64,000 bases of DNA from Ceratobasidium sp. AG-K. Its lineage: Eukaryota; Basidiomycota; Agaricomycetes; Cantharellales; Ceratobasidiaceae. Numbering within the stretch: the first letter of the stretch is position 1; each line of letters begins with the position of its first letter. Both the position numbers and the translations under genes were made by a program. The stretch lies in assembly GCA_037039685.1 (NCBI GenBank), contig JAWNGF010000002.1:5890001-5954000 (forward strand). The letters run 5' to 3'. The notes under the pieces were generated by a model. That model ran no database searches and was not told the origin of the DNA. It saw nothing but the letters and a program-made list of their open reading frames with translations. Below are positions 43,197 through 53,328 of this stretch, piece by piece.

Positions 43197-45052
43197 TCAG
43201 TGAGGTCGAATAGTGTCGCCTCGAGCGGGCCTTCTGGAACTGGCGCGAGTTCCTTGGGCGCGTCGGCCTTTGGTAGCCCTAGAGGATTTCTTGTGAACCT
43301 CATCTTGGTGTCGATTCAGATTATCCTCAATGGCGGTTACATAATCACACTCCTCCTCGTCGCAAGTGAACGCTAAAGGATGCACATAAGCTCATGAAAG
43401 TGTAAATCATTGTAGTTGCTTACTTTCAATTTTAAATGAATCATAAGGTGACGCTGCTCATACATTAGTATTTTTATTATTACTAAAGTCGATACCAGCT
43501 CACCTTAAGCGCAGAAGGTTTCAAGTACTTCTGCCTGGACTTTTCGGTTGATCTGCGCCGCTCTCCAAATCTACAATCCCAGCAGTACACCTCAGTTTTC
43601 TTCTTCTCCTTGAGGCGTTTCAAGAACGTCTTGAGATATCTATCAATATCTTCTACTGTGGGCGCAAGTCCGCCCATGCGTATTACTTGATCTTCGTCCT
43701 CAGGCCATTCTGGGTCGTCAAAAAGACTGATCGGTGGCCGAGCTAGAAGCTCCGGGTGTAGCTACAACTTCCTCGATCCCAGGCTTTCTCCCGTGGAGGG
43801 TATGTTGAAGAACATGAACACCCGAGGAATATGCACATACAGAGGACTCTGAGGTGTTTGACGAAGAATAAACGAATCGCGAGCCCTGAGAGCTGGTAAG
43901 TATGTCTTGATCGGGAGCCAAACTCATTGGGATATCCCGGCTGAACCCGGAAACCCCAGTGTCCTGCGAGAGCGGAGGCTCGCCGTCAAAATTATGCGGA
44001 GAAGATAGGAGTGATGCGTCCTGTGAGCTAGGCGGTGTGATAAAGAACTCAAGCAGTTGGTCATTGCCAATTACTTGATTTGCCAGCCCGCTGTCTGCCC
44101 ACGGGGTGGGAAAATCGAGGGATTCGAATGGTCGGCTAGCGACACTCTGAGATACCAGGTAATTCTCGACCGCTTGTTGATCGTTGTATACCTCGACAGG
44201 TGCGTATCCGGGTTCTCCATTTTTTTGCCGGTATATGGTACCTGTGGGCTGAAAGAAATGGTGACCAATTGCACGCGGACATGGCCCATCGTTTGAATCG
44301 GAGTGGTTAAACATGTGGTGACGGTAAAAAATGTACGGTGATGTCAGTGAATCGAACTTCGTATAGATAGCTTATATGGGGAGAACGAGGATCGGTACCC
44401 CAGCAAAAATTGCTGGGTATGTCATTCGGTTCTGGAATGGAAAAGTACCCTAAATCATAAAAAAACATCATATATATGCTCTCCTTTCAACTGAGAAAAC
44501 TACTTACGACGGTTGATTATTTCCAAATCAGCGTTCGCTAGGTCGAATGAATAGTCTCCGGCTTTTGAAAACGGCTAAATTAGGGGTGTCAGAGTGAATG
44601 GAACCTAGTCTTATGCACGGCAAGCCGGCCTTACTGGGTAAGCTTTAGTTTCGCCCTCATCATTGTCAGATGTGTACCAGTCAGAGTCGGATTCATCAAA
44701 CAAATCTTCGTCTGGGGAGTGGGACTCAGTAGCTGGGGCTTCTTTCGTCCCGTCGACATGCAACGACTCTGAAACCCCCTGTTAGCTTGTACTGACGGAA
44801 TAAAAGGGTAACTTACTGAAGGGATCGATGAGCTCGTCAAGGCTTTCCGGATCGTCAACAGGGGGGCTACTTGAAGTAGGCGTTAACTCAGCCACGGAAA
44901 TTAAACTCAACAGCGACGGTAACTTACGCTTTACAAGGTTCCGACTTTGCACCCCTTCTAAGTATGTGATCGCTGGCGGGCTCAACTTTCACCGGGTTCG
45001 CGGCAGCAGATGTGATATGGTTCCGTTCGACAGTGTGGGTAGTGGGGCCCAT
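43197..45052 (-). pseudogene. A/B family member B2, probably frame-broken
   Basis: The start, MGPTTHTVERNHITSAAANP (ATG at 45050-45052), matches B1. Then come SVAELTPTSSSPPVDD, a DSDSDWYTSDNDEGETK acidic stretch, PFSKAGDYSFDLANAD and a central domain beginning NFCWGTDPRSPHISYLYEV. Near 44320-44335 the frame shifts against B1 before FNHSDSNDGPCP. It shifts again at the T5 run at 43718-43724, where ATDQSF meets a stop while DDPEWPEDEDQVIRMGGL continues one base over. The finger end is preserved: YCWDCRFGERRRSTEK and FTCDEEECDYVTAIEDNLNR + HQDEVH. Both breaks touch runs of T, so sequencing error is possible. The first intron would be only 22 nt. Confidence 0.6.
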
Positions 45053-45104
45053 TTCACCCTCAGCTAGAGATGTCATATTCACACAGCAACAGCACTAGTC
45101 GAGT

Positions 45105-45119
45105 GGGGGGGGGGGGGGG
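45105..45119 (+). repeat. Poly-G run of about 15 upstream of B2
   Basis: A run of about 15 G on the plus strand lies 53 bp before the B2 start codon (poly-C on its coding strand). The matching site upstream of B1 has no such run. It may vary in length between isolates. Confidence 0.8.
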
Positions 45120-45446
45120 CAGGAGGGTTAAGGGGCTCGAGCACTCTCGGTGAGAGTGAGTGACGGCTAGCAGGCGGCGCTCGCGCATTTTATCAGTCGG
45201 CTCGTCCACCACCTGGATGCGCGCTCATCAGGCTCCAGAGGCATGACAGGTCGGCTGTGCATAATCAAAGGGTCACGTGGGCTCATCCAGTGGGATACTC
45301 CCAGTATGGAAACTATCCGAAGTCTCAACAGACAAAGGTTGAACACAGGATTTAGACTCGCACGGGCACGAGCTAGAAACGTGCAACGTAAAACCATATG
45401 GCTTTGACCTCTAACGAGGGTCCAGCATGTCCGGAAAGCCACCGAG

Positions 45447-46045
45447 ATGCCTCGAGGCTGCGATCTTAGCGGTATAAAACAGGCGGACCAAACGGGCAAC
45501 CCCTCGTCAAAACTTCCGACCCGACCTAAAATGATTTCGCCATCAAGTGTAGAGTGGAAAAAAGGGTGCATCTCACAACGCCTAGCTACCATCGCGGACA
45601 AAGGGAAAGGGATACTTCCAGCCGCAGTTTGCTCCGAGGTATGTAGTAGCTCGCTGCCTTGGTAATATATTCATAGATACGTCCGACAGATAGCAAGCGC
45701 GGCTGCACGCGCATACACGCATGAGACTCGCATATACACCTTTTCCACGAGCAATAACGACCCAAATTACATATACACCGGATACGCGGGGGCATTCGAT
45801 CCGCTAATCCAATATCTGCTCGACCCAGACACGCGTACGGAAATGTACGGGATCCAACTACATGTATGCTCTCAGCTGGTACGTCCATACCTGCTTGCTC
45901 TACTGTTCCTAGTTAAATTTGTTTCAAGCTTTTACATTTGAGACGGATCTTGGGCGTGCTGAAAGCGCGAGGCTCTGATGCGCAGTGCATGACGTACAAC
46001 CGGGTAGTGGACGTTTTAGTATCCGAGATTGATCGAGTATTATAG
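45447..46045 (+). CDS. Hypothetical protein, model incomplete
   Basis: Two exons are convincing: 45677-45878 (ASAAARAYTHETRIYTFSTS, then YIYTGYAGAFDPLIQYLLDP) and 45929-46045 (LLHLRRILGVLKARG...DVLVSEIDRVL, stop TAG at 46043-46045). They are joined by a 50-nt intron that keeps the frame. An upstream open frame from the ATG at 45447 ends at a GTATGT donor (45639), but its phase does not match the 45676 acceptor. Either the first exon lies elsewhere or a base is wrong. No domain is recognised. Confidence 0.4.
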
Positions 46046-46382
46046 GATGATATCGTTCGCTGTATTCTTTTTCAGGGCTTTAGGATAGGTACCGTAATCT
46101 AAGTTTCTTGGCTACCCTTCGAGGAAATATGATCGCCCAGTGGATTCACTACGGGACTCAATCAATTGAGCATGAGGTAAAACAAAACACAACCAGTAAA
46201 AACGAATGTAAGAATAAACAGTTCTGTTCCAAGATCAAAATGCACCAAACCCATTGTCTTTATGTACAGCATCCCGCCCAGCAGCACACCACCCACATCT
46301 ATCCCTGTCCACTCGGCCCGCCGCATCTAGCCAAACCTCCAAACCTCTAACCAATTTCAACAGAACGACGTCACTCGCCAAC
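46046..46382. other. Gap between two gene ends
   Basis: Convergent 3' ends with short A-rich runs (AAAACAAAACACAACCAG near 46180). No gene seen. Confidence 0.4.
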
Positions 46383-49096
46383 TTAGAGCGAGGCCATCCT
46401 CAAGCTGGGCCCATGCGACAACCCAGGGACACCCAGTGACCCACCGCGGTTCCCGTCCGAGCGCATATACCCAGCGTTGCCAAGTGGCGAGTCCATCCAT
46501 GGCGGAGGATGTGAGTGCGAATGGAACCTGACGGGTTGTAGAGGAAGCGAGTATTGGATCTCAAGGTTCTCCAGCTCGGTTTTGAGGTTCTGTAGAAAAG
46601 TGTGAGGGAGGCACCTGCGTAAGGAGGAAAAGGCGGACCTTCATGAAAGCGTTCCTACGGTTCCAGCGTCCTCCCCAGTCTTGCCAGTTAGCACGATCTA
46701 GATTTTCATACTTAGTTGTTATCCCTGCGGTTAGACCACTTGCCACTCACGTTCCATGGCGACAATCAAATCTACCCCAAGCTAGTCAATATAGCGTCCT
46801 AGGTTCAGGGCAAAACCAATTACTCACGAATCGCGTTCATGTACTCCATTTTGTCAATGTTAATCTCGCACCCACCACCCCACTCGCGCGAGTTGGAAGC
46901 AACATACTGCTTCAACCTCTGTCGGAGCTTCTCGAGAACTTCGAGTGGCGTGTCGTATCCGACCTGGAGGTCGGTCGTTTCCCACCTGTGTTCGTTCGTT
47001 AGTAAAGAATGAATTGCCCGGGTTCGAGGGCTTACATGGATCCTGAGCGGCGAACGTTGTGAATCAGTTTGACAGATGCCAACAGCGAGTTCGGAGCGAC
47101 AATTTCTTGCCCGTCGACTCGGCGGAACGTAGTCGAAAACAAGCCGAACTCCTTGACAAACAGCGCCTTTAAAGAGTTCGATCAATACCGCCCACCATTA
47201 CGTCCATAGGGCCATAGGGTAACTCACCTGTTCATCAATCATGACCAAGTCACCAACATCATAGACGTGCGTGCTGAAGATGAAGATCAAACTCTCGAAC
47301 AAAGTCTTGGCCGAGTTTCCAAAGATGAAGCTGAATCCAAGGACAATGGTCGCCATTGGGACGAGCGACGCGAGGGTATTGGAGCGGTTGAAAATGAGCA
47401 AGCAGATGAAGAGGATAAGGACTAGGGCTACACTGAGCAACACTCCGTCGAGTTTGGCGACGACACTGGAAAAGATTTTAGTTTTAGTTTTAGTTCCGAG
47501 AATGACGTCAGCAACATACCTGCTCATGTCCTTCAAACTAGCGGTGAGAGCCTTGCGCTCGCGGTAGATACGTTGGACAGCCTCACGCATTTCCTTCTTC
47601 GAGATATCACCGTTACCGTCCTTATCGAATAGAGCAAACGCGGTTCTGGCATCGTCCTCCGTCTTGAAAAACGGATAGAAGTCTATCCGGTAATCACATC
47701 AGTATTCGTTCACGGCAAGTGGGCTTGAACGTACCTTCGACGGTGAGCTCCTTGCGTCCAGGGTCAACACTTCCAAGATTCTCAAACAAGTCCCTTGCGA
47801 GTCGTCGGGCCGAGTGCAACGAACCAATCTCCCCACGCTTGTTGAACTTGCTATCCTTGAGGGCGACGGCGGCAACTGCATCACCGAGGACCGAAGCGAC
47901 AGCCTTTTTGCGCTTCTTCTTGGCCTTGTCCTTCTCGCTTAGCGGAACCTTGAGTTTCTGCGAAGCGTCGGGTGTGCCGGGACGGGAGACAGGAGAGTTG
48001 GTGCCAGTGTTGACACCAGATCCAAGCATCTCGACGCTGGCATTGCGCGAAGCAGCCCCATACTTGTGCTTCTTCTTGAATCCCTTGGGCCTCGCAGCGG
48101 CATTGCTGAGACGGTCAAGTGCCTTGAGTCCCAAATGATTTTCGGCAAGTCGTTCCTAAAAAGGAAATGAGCCTAGATCAACCGTGCAGCGATTGACACT
48201 TACAGCCATGGCTTCCTCGTGGAATCTGATAGCAACTAGAGACGAATGAGTACGAAGTGAGACAAAATCTATTTTTAGTGCTTACCAAACTGCAAGAAGA
48301 GTTTCTCAACAAGAAGAATTATACCAGCCGAAAAGAGAGCCTGCATCACACGGTTGACGTAAACCCAGTAGCTTCCGGGAGGTTTAACAATGACACGAAT
48401 GACACTGAGCGCGATCCAAGACCAAGAAATGTCGAGGGCGAGTTTGAGCCAAAAGGAAACAGCCATAAAGAGCTGCAAGTGTTGTGAGCAATAGAACATG
48501 AGGTAATGGAGACCCACGGACCTCGACTTTGGTTTTCAAGTGCTCTGGAACCTTTCCAGCTACAGCGAGAAGGCGCAGGAGCAGGCCGGGGATAACATCA
48601 ATAACCAGGCTAGTCACTGAGCCAGCAGCCCAGGTGATCGAGAGCCAAAGAGACCTATAATGGAGGTCAACTAAAGCACAACACGAGTGGAGTGAGCCAC
48701 GCACCAAGTAAAGACATGCCACCGAGCAGGCGAATCTCTGAACTGGAAGTGGACGACGAGAAGAGGGGCAATGAAGATCCCACCGCCAATCAGGGCAAAG
48801 ATGGTTGTTCTAGTCGAAAAAAAATTAGCCAAGCCCGTTTTGCAAAGAGAAAAAACACACCTGATTGGTCTAGCAAGTTTCATAAAGGCCAGCCAGACAC
48901 GGCGACCTCGTTTCGCCTTCTTTTCGTGATGAATCGACTGGTCGTCGCCATCAGCCGCGTCCCAGTCAAACTCATCGCTCGAGTTGGTCGCGGTCGAGTC
49001 CGAGTCGTATTTGTTCTCCGCGTTGTTATTGAGAGTGGATGACTGGGATATCTCAGCGAGGTGAATCCCCTGCTCTTCGCGTCGTGTTTCTGCCAT
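46383..49096 (-). CDS. MscS-type mechanosensitive channel with EF-hand
   Basis: Thirteen exons sum to 2091 nt, 696 aa. The N-terminus is cytosolic and acidic. Transmembrane helices follow (TTIFALIGGGIFIAPLLVV, LWLSITWAAGSVTSLVIDVI, VMQALFSAGIILLVEKLFL), then a basic KKHKYG linker. A canonical EF-hand loop, DKDGNGDISKKE, lies near residue 385. Next are two helices (LDGVLLSVALVLILFICLLI, and the pore-like TIVLGFSFIFGNSAKTLFES) and the MscS beta domain (VYDVGDLVMIDEQ, VDGQEIVAPNSLL). This is the layout of fungal Msy1/Msy2, calcium-regulated channels of the ER and cell cortex that act in hypo-osmotic shock. Exon 11 (46751-46771) is a 21-nt microexon between two introns. All junctions are GT-AG and the frame closes, so it should be functional. 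Confidence 0.92.
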
Positions 49097-50000
49097 CGCA
49101 GCTGGTGCGCTGGTCGTTGCCGAGACGAGAAGAACACACTCCGAACCCCATTTCTTGCAATGATGTCATTTGTCATGTCCCTGAGACCCTGTCCCTGAAA
49201 GCAGCTCCACTGCCGGAATTACCCTGACTAGCCGGACGCGAATGCCCCGGAAAACACTTTAGTACGCATACCCAGTAATACTTGAAACATTGGCTACCTC
49301 ATTAAGGAACAGCTGGGCTGGTAAATTAGAGTGCCCGGAAGTTCCTTCCAGGAGATTGGAAGACGATGAGATACGTTGCGTTGGCAATCGTTGATAAGAG
49401 CACCAATTTCGCAAGGGTTTACCATTGCTCACATTTCGTCCGTACAAACTATAATAGTAAAAACATTCAGCATATCGAAGGTTATTACAGTCTTACGGGC
49501 CGTTGTGATCGGACTGAAATAGTCAACACTACTATATGCTCGCCATGACTCTAGAACATAATCCGAACCCCCTTTCGAGAGCAGGGGAAATCGCGAGTTT
49601 TAACCTAGGCCTGACCGTGGAATAGCCAGCCGCGCCTCCTAGGCAATGGAAAGTCGTGCACATACTATCGAGACTGCCTTCCGTTTTATTTGGCAAAACT
49701 GGTCACGTAGGATTGCAAGGTTCACACTCCACTGATATGCGACCGGGTCAAATTTACATACACACACAGGGGCAACATACCAATAGGTGGGAGATAGGAA
49801 GCTTATAGTAATAGTTATGAAAATCTCCAACGAGGACTAAAACAGTTCAAAGAGGTACTTGAATGTGGCACGTTTCCAATAATATGAGTGAGATAACTTC
49901 TACTTGTCAGAATTCCATTAGTACTCGTATGTGTATACGGGCACCACAGCACTTACTGTAATGCGACCCGGGCACGTTTGCGTCTGGCGAGTCGGTTAGT
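49097..50000. other. Intergenic, MscS promoter side and 3' side of kinase copy 1
   Basis: About 900 bp with no recognisable frame, holding the promoter of the channel gene (rightmost ATG 49096) and the 3' end of the kinase-TPR gene. Confidence 0.45.
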
Positions 50001-53000
50001 TTACAGACTCGTGCTACGTGATACTACTAGGCCTTGCATACTCTCTAGCGTGTCAGGATGGCCTTCTCCGAGCACTCGCTTCTGAGCGGCCAGTGTTTCG
50101 GCAAACAGTGACTCTGCCTCTGCTAGTCGGCCTTGTTTATCGTACGTGAATGCCAGGTTATGCATGCTCCACAGCGTGTCGGGATGGTCTGCGCCAAGCA
50201 CTCGCTTCCGAGCAGCAAGTGTTTCAACATACAGTGACTCTGCCTCTGCTAGTCGGCCTTGTTCATCGTACGTGACTGCCAGGTTCTGCATGCTCAGCAG
50301 CGTGTCGGGATGGTCTGCTCCGAGCACTCGCTTCCGAGTGGCCAGTGTTTCGACATTCAGTGACTCTGCCTCTGCTAGTCGACCTTGTTTATAGTACGTG
50401 AATGCCAGGTTATGCATGCTCCCCAGCGTGTCGGGGTGGTCTGCTCCGAGCACTCGCTTCCGAGCGGCCAGTGTTTCGACAGACAGTGACTCTGCCTCTG
50501 CTAGTCGGCCTTGTTCATCGTATGTGGCTGCCAGGTTATGCATGCTCCCCAGCGTGTCGGGATGGTCTGCTCCGAGCACTCGCTTCCGAGCGGCCAGTGT
50601 TTCGACATACAGTGACTCTGCCTCTGCTAGTCGGCCTTGTTTATCGTACGTGAATGCCAGGTTATGCATGCTCTGCAGCGTGTCGGGATGGTCTTCTCCG
50701 AGCACTCGCTTCCAAGTGGCCAGTGTTTCGACATTCAGTGACTCTGCCTCTGCTAGTCGGCCTTGTTTATAGTACGTGAATGCCAGGTTATGCATGCTCC
50801 CCAGCGTGTCGGGGTGGTCTTCTCCGAGCACTCGCTTCCGAGCGGCCAGTGTTTCGGCTTTCAGTGACTCTGCCTCTCCTAGTCGGCCTTGTTTATCGTA
50901 CGTGGCTGCCAGGTTATGCATGCTCCCCAGCGTGTCGGGGTGGTCTTCTCCGAGCACTCGCTTCTGAGCGGCCAGTGTTTCGACATACAGTGACTCTGCC
51001 TCTGCTAGTCGGCCTTGTTTATAGTACGTGACTGCTAGGTTATGCTCGCTCAGCAGCGTTTCGGGATGGTCTTCTCCGAGCACTCGCTTCCAAGTGGCCA
51101 GTGCTTCGACATACAGTGACTCTGCCTCTGCTAGTCGGCCTTGTTCATCGTACGTGGTTGCCAGGCTATGCATGCTCCGCAGCGTGTCGGGATGGTCTGC
51201 TCCGAGCACTCGCTTCCGAGTGGCCAGTGCTTCGACATACAGTGGCTCTGCCTCTGCTAGTCGGCCTTGTTCATCGTACGTGGTTGCCAGGCTATCCATG
51301 CTCTGCAGCGTGCGGGGATGGTCTGCTCCGAGCACTCGCTTCCGGGCGGCCAGTGTTTCGACCTTCAGTGACCCTGCCTCTGTTAGTCGGCCTTGTTGAT
51401 GGTACGTGACTGCCAGGCTATACATGCTCCACAGCGTATCGGGATGGTCTGCTCCGAGCACTCGTTTCCGAGTGGCCAGTGCTTCGACATACAGTGACTC
51501 TGCCTCTGCTAGTCGGCCTTGTTTATCGTACGTGACTGCCAGGTTATGCACGCTCAGCAGCGTGTCGGGATGGTCTGCTCCGAGCACTCGTTTCCGGACC
51601 ACTAACACTTCAGCAGTCAGCATCTCTGATTTTCCAAGCCGAGCTTGTGTCAAAAGTTCCGTCGCTAGGCCTGACAGGCCCCGGAGTCTTTCTTGGTACC
51701 CTCCAGGCGAGTCGTCTGACCCGCTCGTCCTCTTGAGTCCCATTTCTGGCATCGCTGATTCGCTTATCTGAATGTAATGTATTCCAAAAGGCGGGCCCTC
51801 TTTCGTGAGTACGCAGGTCTAGAGCTCGCTGAGTACGTACCCTAAAGTCCCCCCTGCTAAAACTGTCCTTCCTCCTTGTATCTACCCAAGTCTGGAAATA
51901 TATATCACGTAGTCGCTTCTCAACGGTTCGTATATCAGGTCTTGCAGACCGTTCCCATCTCCAACAACGCTTTAGGATTTTCCATATCTCACACTCACAC
52001 CATTTGTTGGCCGAGCAGGGGTCTGACGCTTGACGGTGACCAACGACAGAACTTTCAATTGGTTAAACTCCTCAAAAGGAACTTTACCCGTCAGCGTCTC
52101 CTGTGATGACGGTATTGGAGTCAGCACTCGGCCTGGGTAGATTGATATCAATTGCACTTGCAAGTACGGTCTAGCACGATAAAGTGGTCAGAACTGAATT
52201 TAAAAGTCTGTGCGGGCGTACCATTCCATACGCATACACATCCGACTTCTTGCTTACTTGAGGGCCATCGTCCCCGCCCAATAGTAGTTCAGGTGCCTGC
52301 AGGAGGTTGTCAGCTGGGTTCAAGTGGATAAAGTTTCTCCTTACCGCCCAACGGACGGAGAGGCCTGAGTTTGTGTTGTTTGTGAACTTGAGCGTAAGAT
52401 CCCTGAGCTGGGAGTTCCCAAAATCGGCAATCATAACGACCCCGTCGTGGGAAACCATGACATTTGCCTGAGATTTTTGAACGGTTTAGTATGCTGCAAA
52501 TTTTTAATTCACAATGTAGGAGACTCACAGCTTTCAAGTCTCCGTGAACCTACACGTACAGTGAGTTGGTCAGCGCGTATGATATGGCCTATTGGCTTGC
52601 TCACCATGTCATTATCGTGGATGTACGATAGCCCGGCACAAACATTTATACACTTGAAGAGTCTTGGCTTAGTCCCACAATCCGAGTGAATACGTACAGC
52701 ACTCACGAGTCCAACTCGATCTACATCGGAATTCAGGCTGAGGTATGTCTTCAGGTCACCGTTCCCCATCCACTCCGATACCATGGACAGATTTCCACGG
52801 AACACCGCTAGCCCCATCAACGGCAACACGTTGGGATGCTTCAGCTTCGACCAGTAGTATAACTCTCTTGCTGCACGCTAGTCTCGATCACCGATCATCA
52901 GCGGGCCACCATAGCTTAGCACATCAATCGAACCTTCAATATCTTCCCTTTCTCATTCTCTTTTCCCGGTTGATCATATAGCCTCAACGACTTGATGGCT

Positions 53001-53328
53001 ATCTTGGTACCATGGTTCAAGCTGCCTTGATAGACGTCGCAAAATCCTCCACCAGCCCGTGGCAGGTCACTACATGCCGCCAAATTGATCTCGGTCGTGA
53101 GGTCTGAGCACCCGTGTCGAGCAAGCGCGCTGATGACCTCTTCCTCCGACTATGGACCTCAAATTCAATTTGTGTGAATGTTGTAAAAGTAGATGGATGG
53201 TAACTTACTGTCGTGCTACCAATCAGCTCTTGATCGATGTCGGGGGGTTCATCCCCGCTATCCACACCCGGTGGGCTCCGGGTACGATTCAGCCAGGCGA
53301 ATGACAATACATTGGAAAGACGGCTCAT
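50001..53328 (-). CDS. Protein kinase fused to kinesin-light-chain-type TPR repeats, copy 1 (frame break in C-lobe)
   Basis: Ten exons: 53209-53328, 52934-53149, 52707-52877, 52605-52652, 52529-52549, 52345-52467, 52222-52296, 52162-52170, 51841-52100, 50001-51767. The kinase shows RAGGGFCDVYQG (G-loop), IAIKSLRLYD (catalytic Lys), MVSEWMGNGDL (hinge), VHGDLKA (catalytic Asp, on a 21-nt exon), MIADFG, APELL and SDVYAYGM. It is TKL-like. Exon 8 is 9 nt (TVL) and its donor is GC. In exon 9 one base is missing against copy 2 (about 52003-52010): NGVSVRYGKS then stops, while IWKILKRCWRWERSARPDIR continues one frame over. The last exon holds 13 TPR units of 42 residues with KRVLGADHPDTL and QGRLAEAESL. 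As it stands the kinase and TPR halves are not one protein. If the break is an error, the fusion would be about 930 aa. Confidence 0.82.
50030..51610 (-). repeat. 126-bp coding tandem repeat, about 12-13 units
   Basis: The TPR exon of copy 1 is a minisatellite of 126-bp units (42 codons). Units differ at only a few positions: TL(G/L/Q/W/R)SM, LA(A/F/V/T)TY, (D/Y)(K/E)QG, SL(Y/N/S/K/F)(V/A), A(A/T)(R/Q/W)KRV and G(A/E)DHP. Such near-identity points to recent expansion or gene conversion. Confidence 0.9.

Noticed and set aside
50030..51610. Regular repeat that could be mistaken for a CRISPR-like array
   Set aside because: Units are 126 bp, contiguous and coding for TPRs; there are no short repeats with unique spacers, and the genome is eukaryotic.
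50146..51771. Long plus-strand open frames opposite the TPR exon, with a repeated Ser/Ala/Cys-rich pattern
   Set aside because: They are the antisense shadow of a 126-bp repeat whose unit length is a multiple of three, so all frames repeat and stay open. No splice sites or domains.
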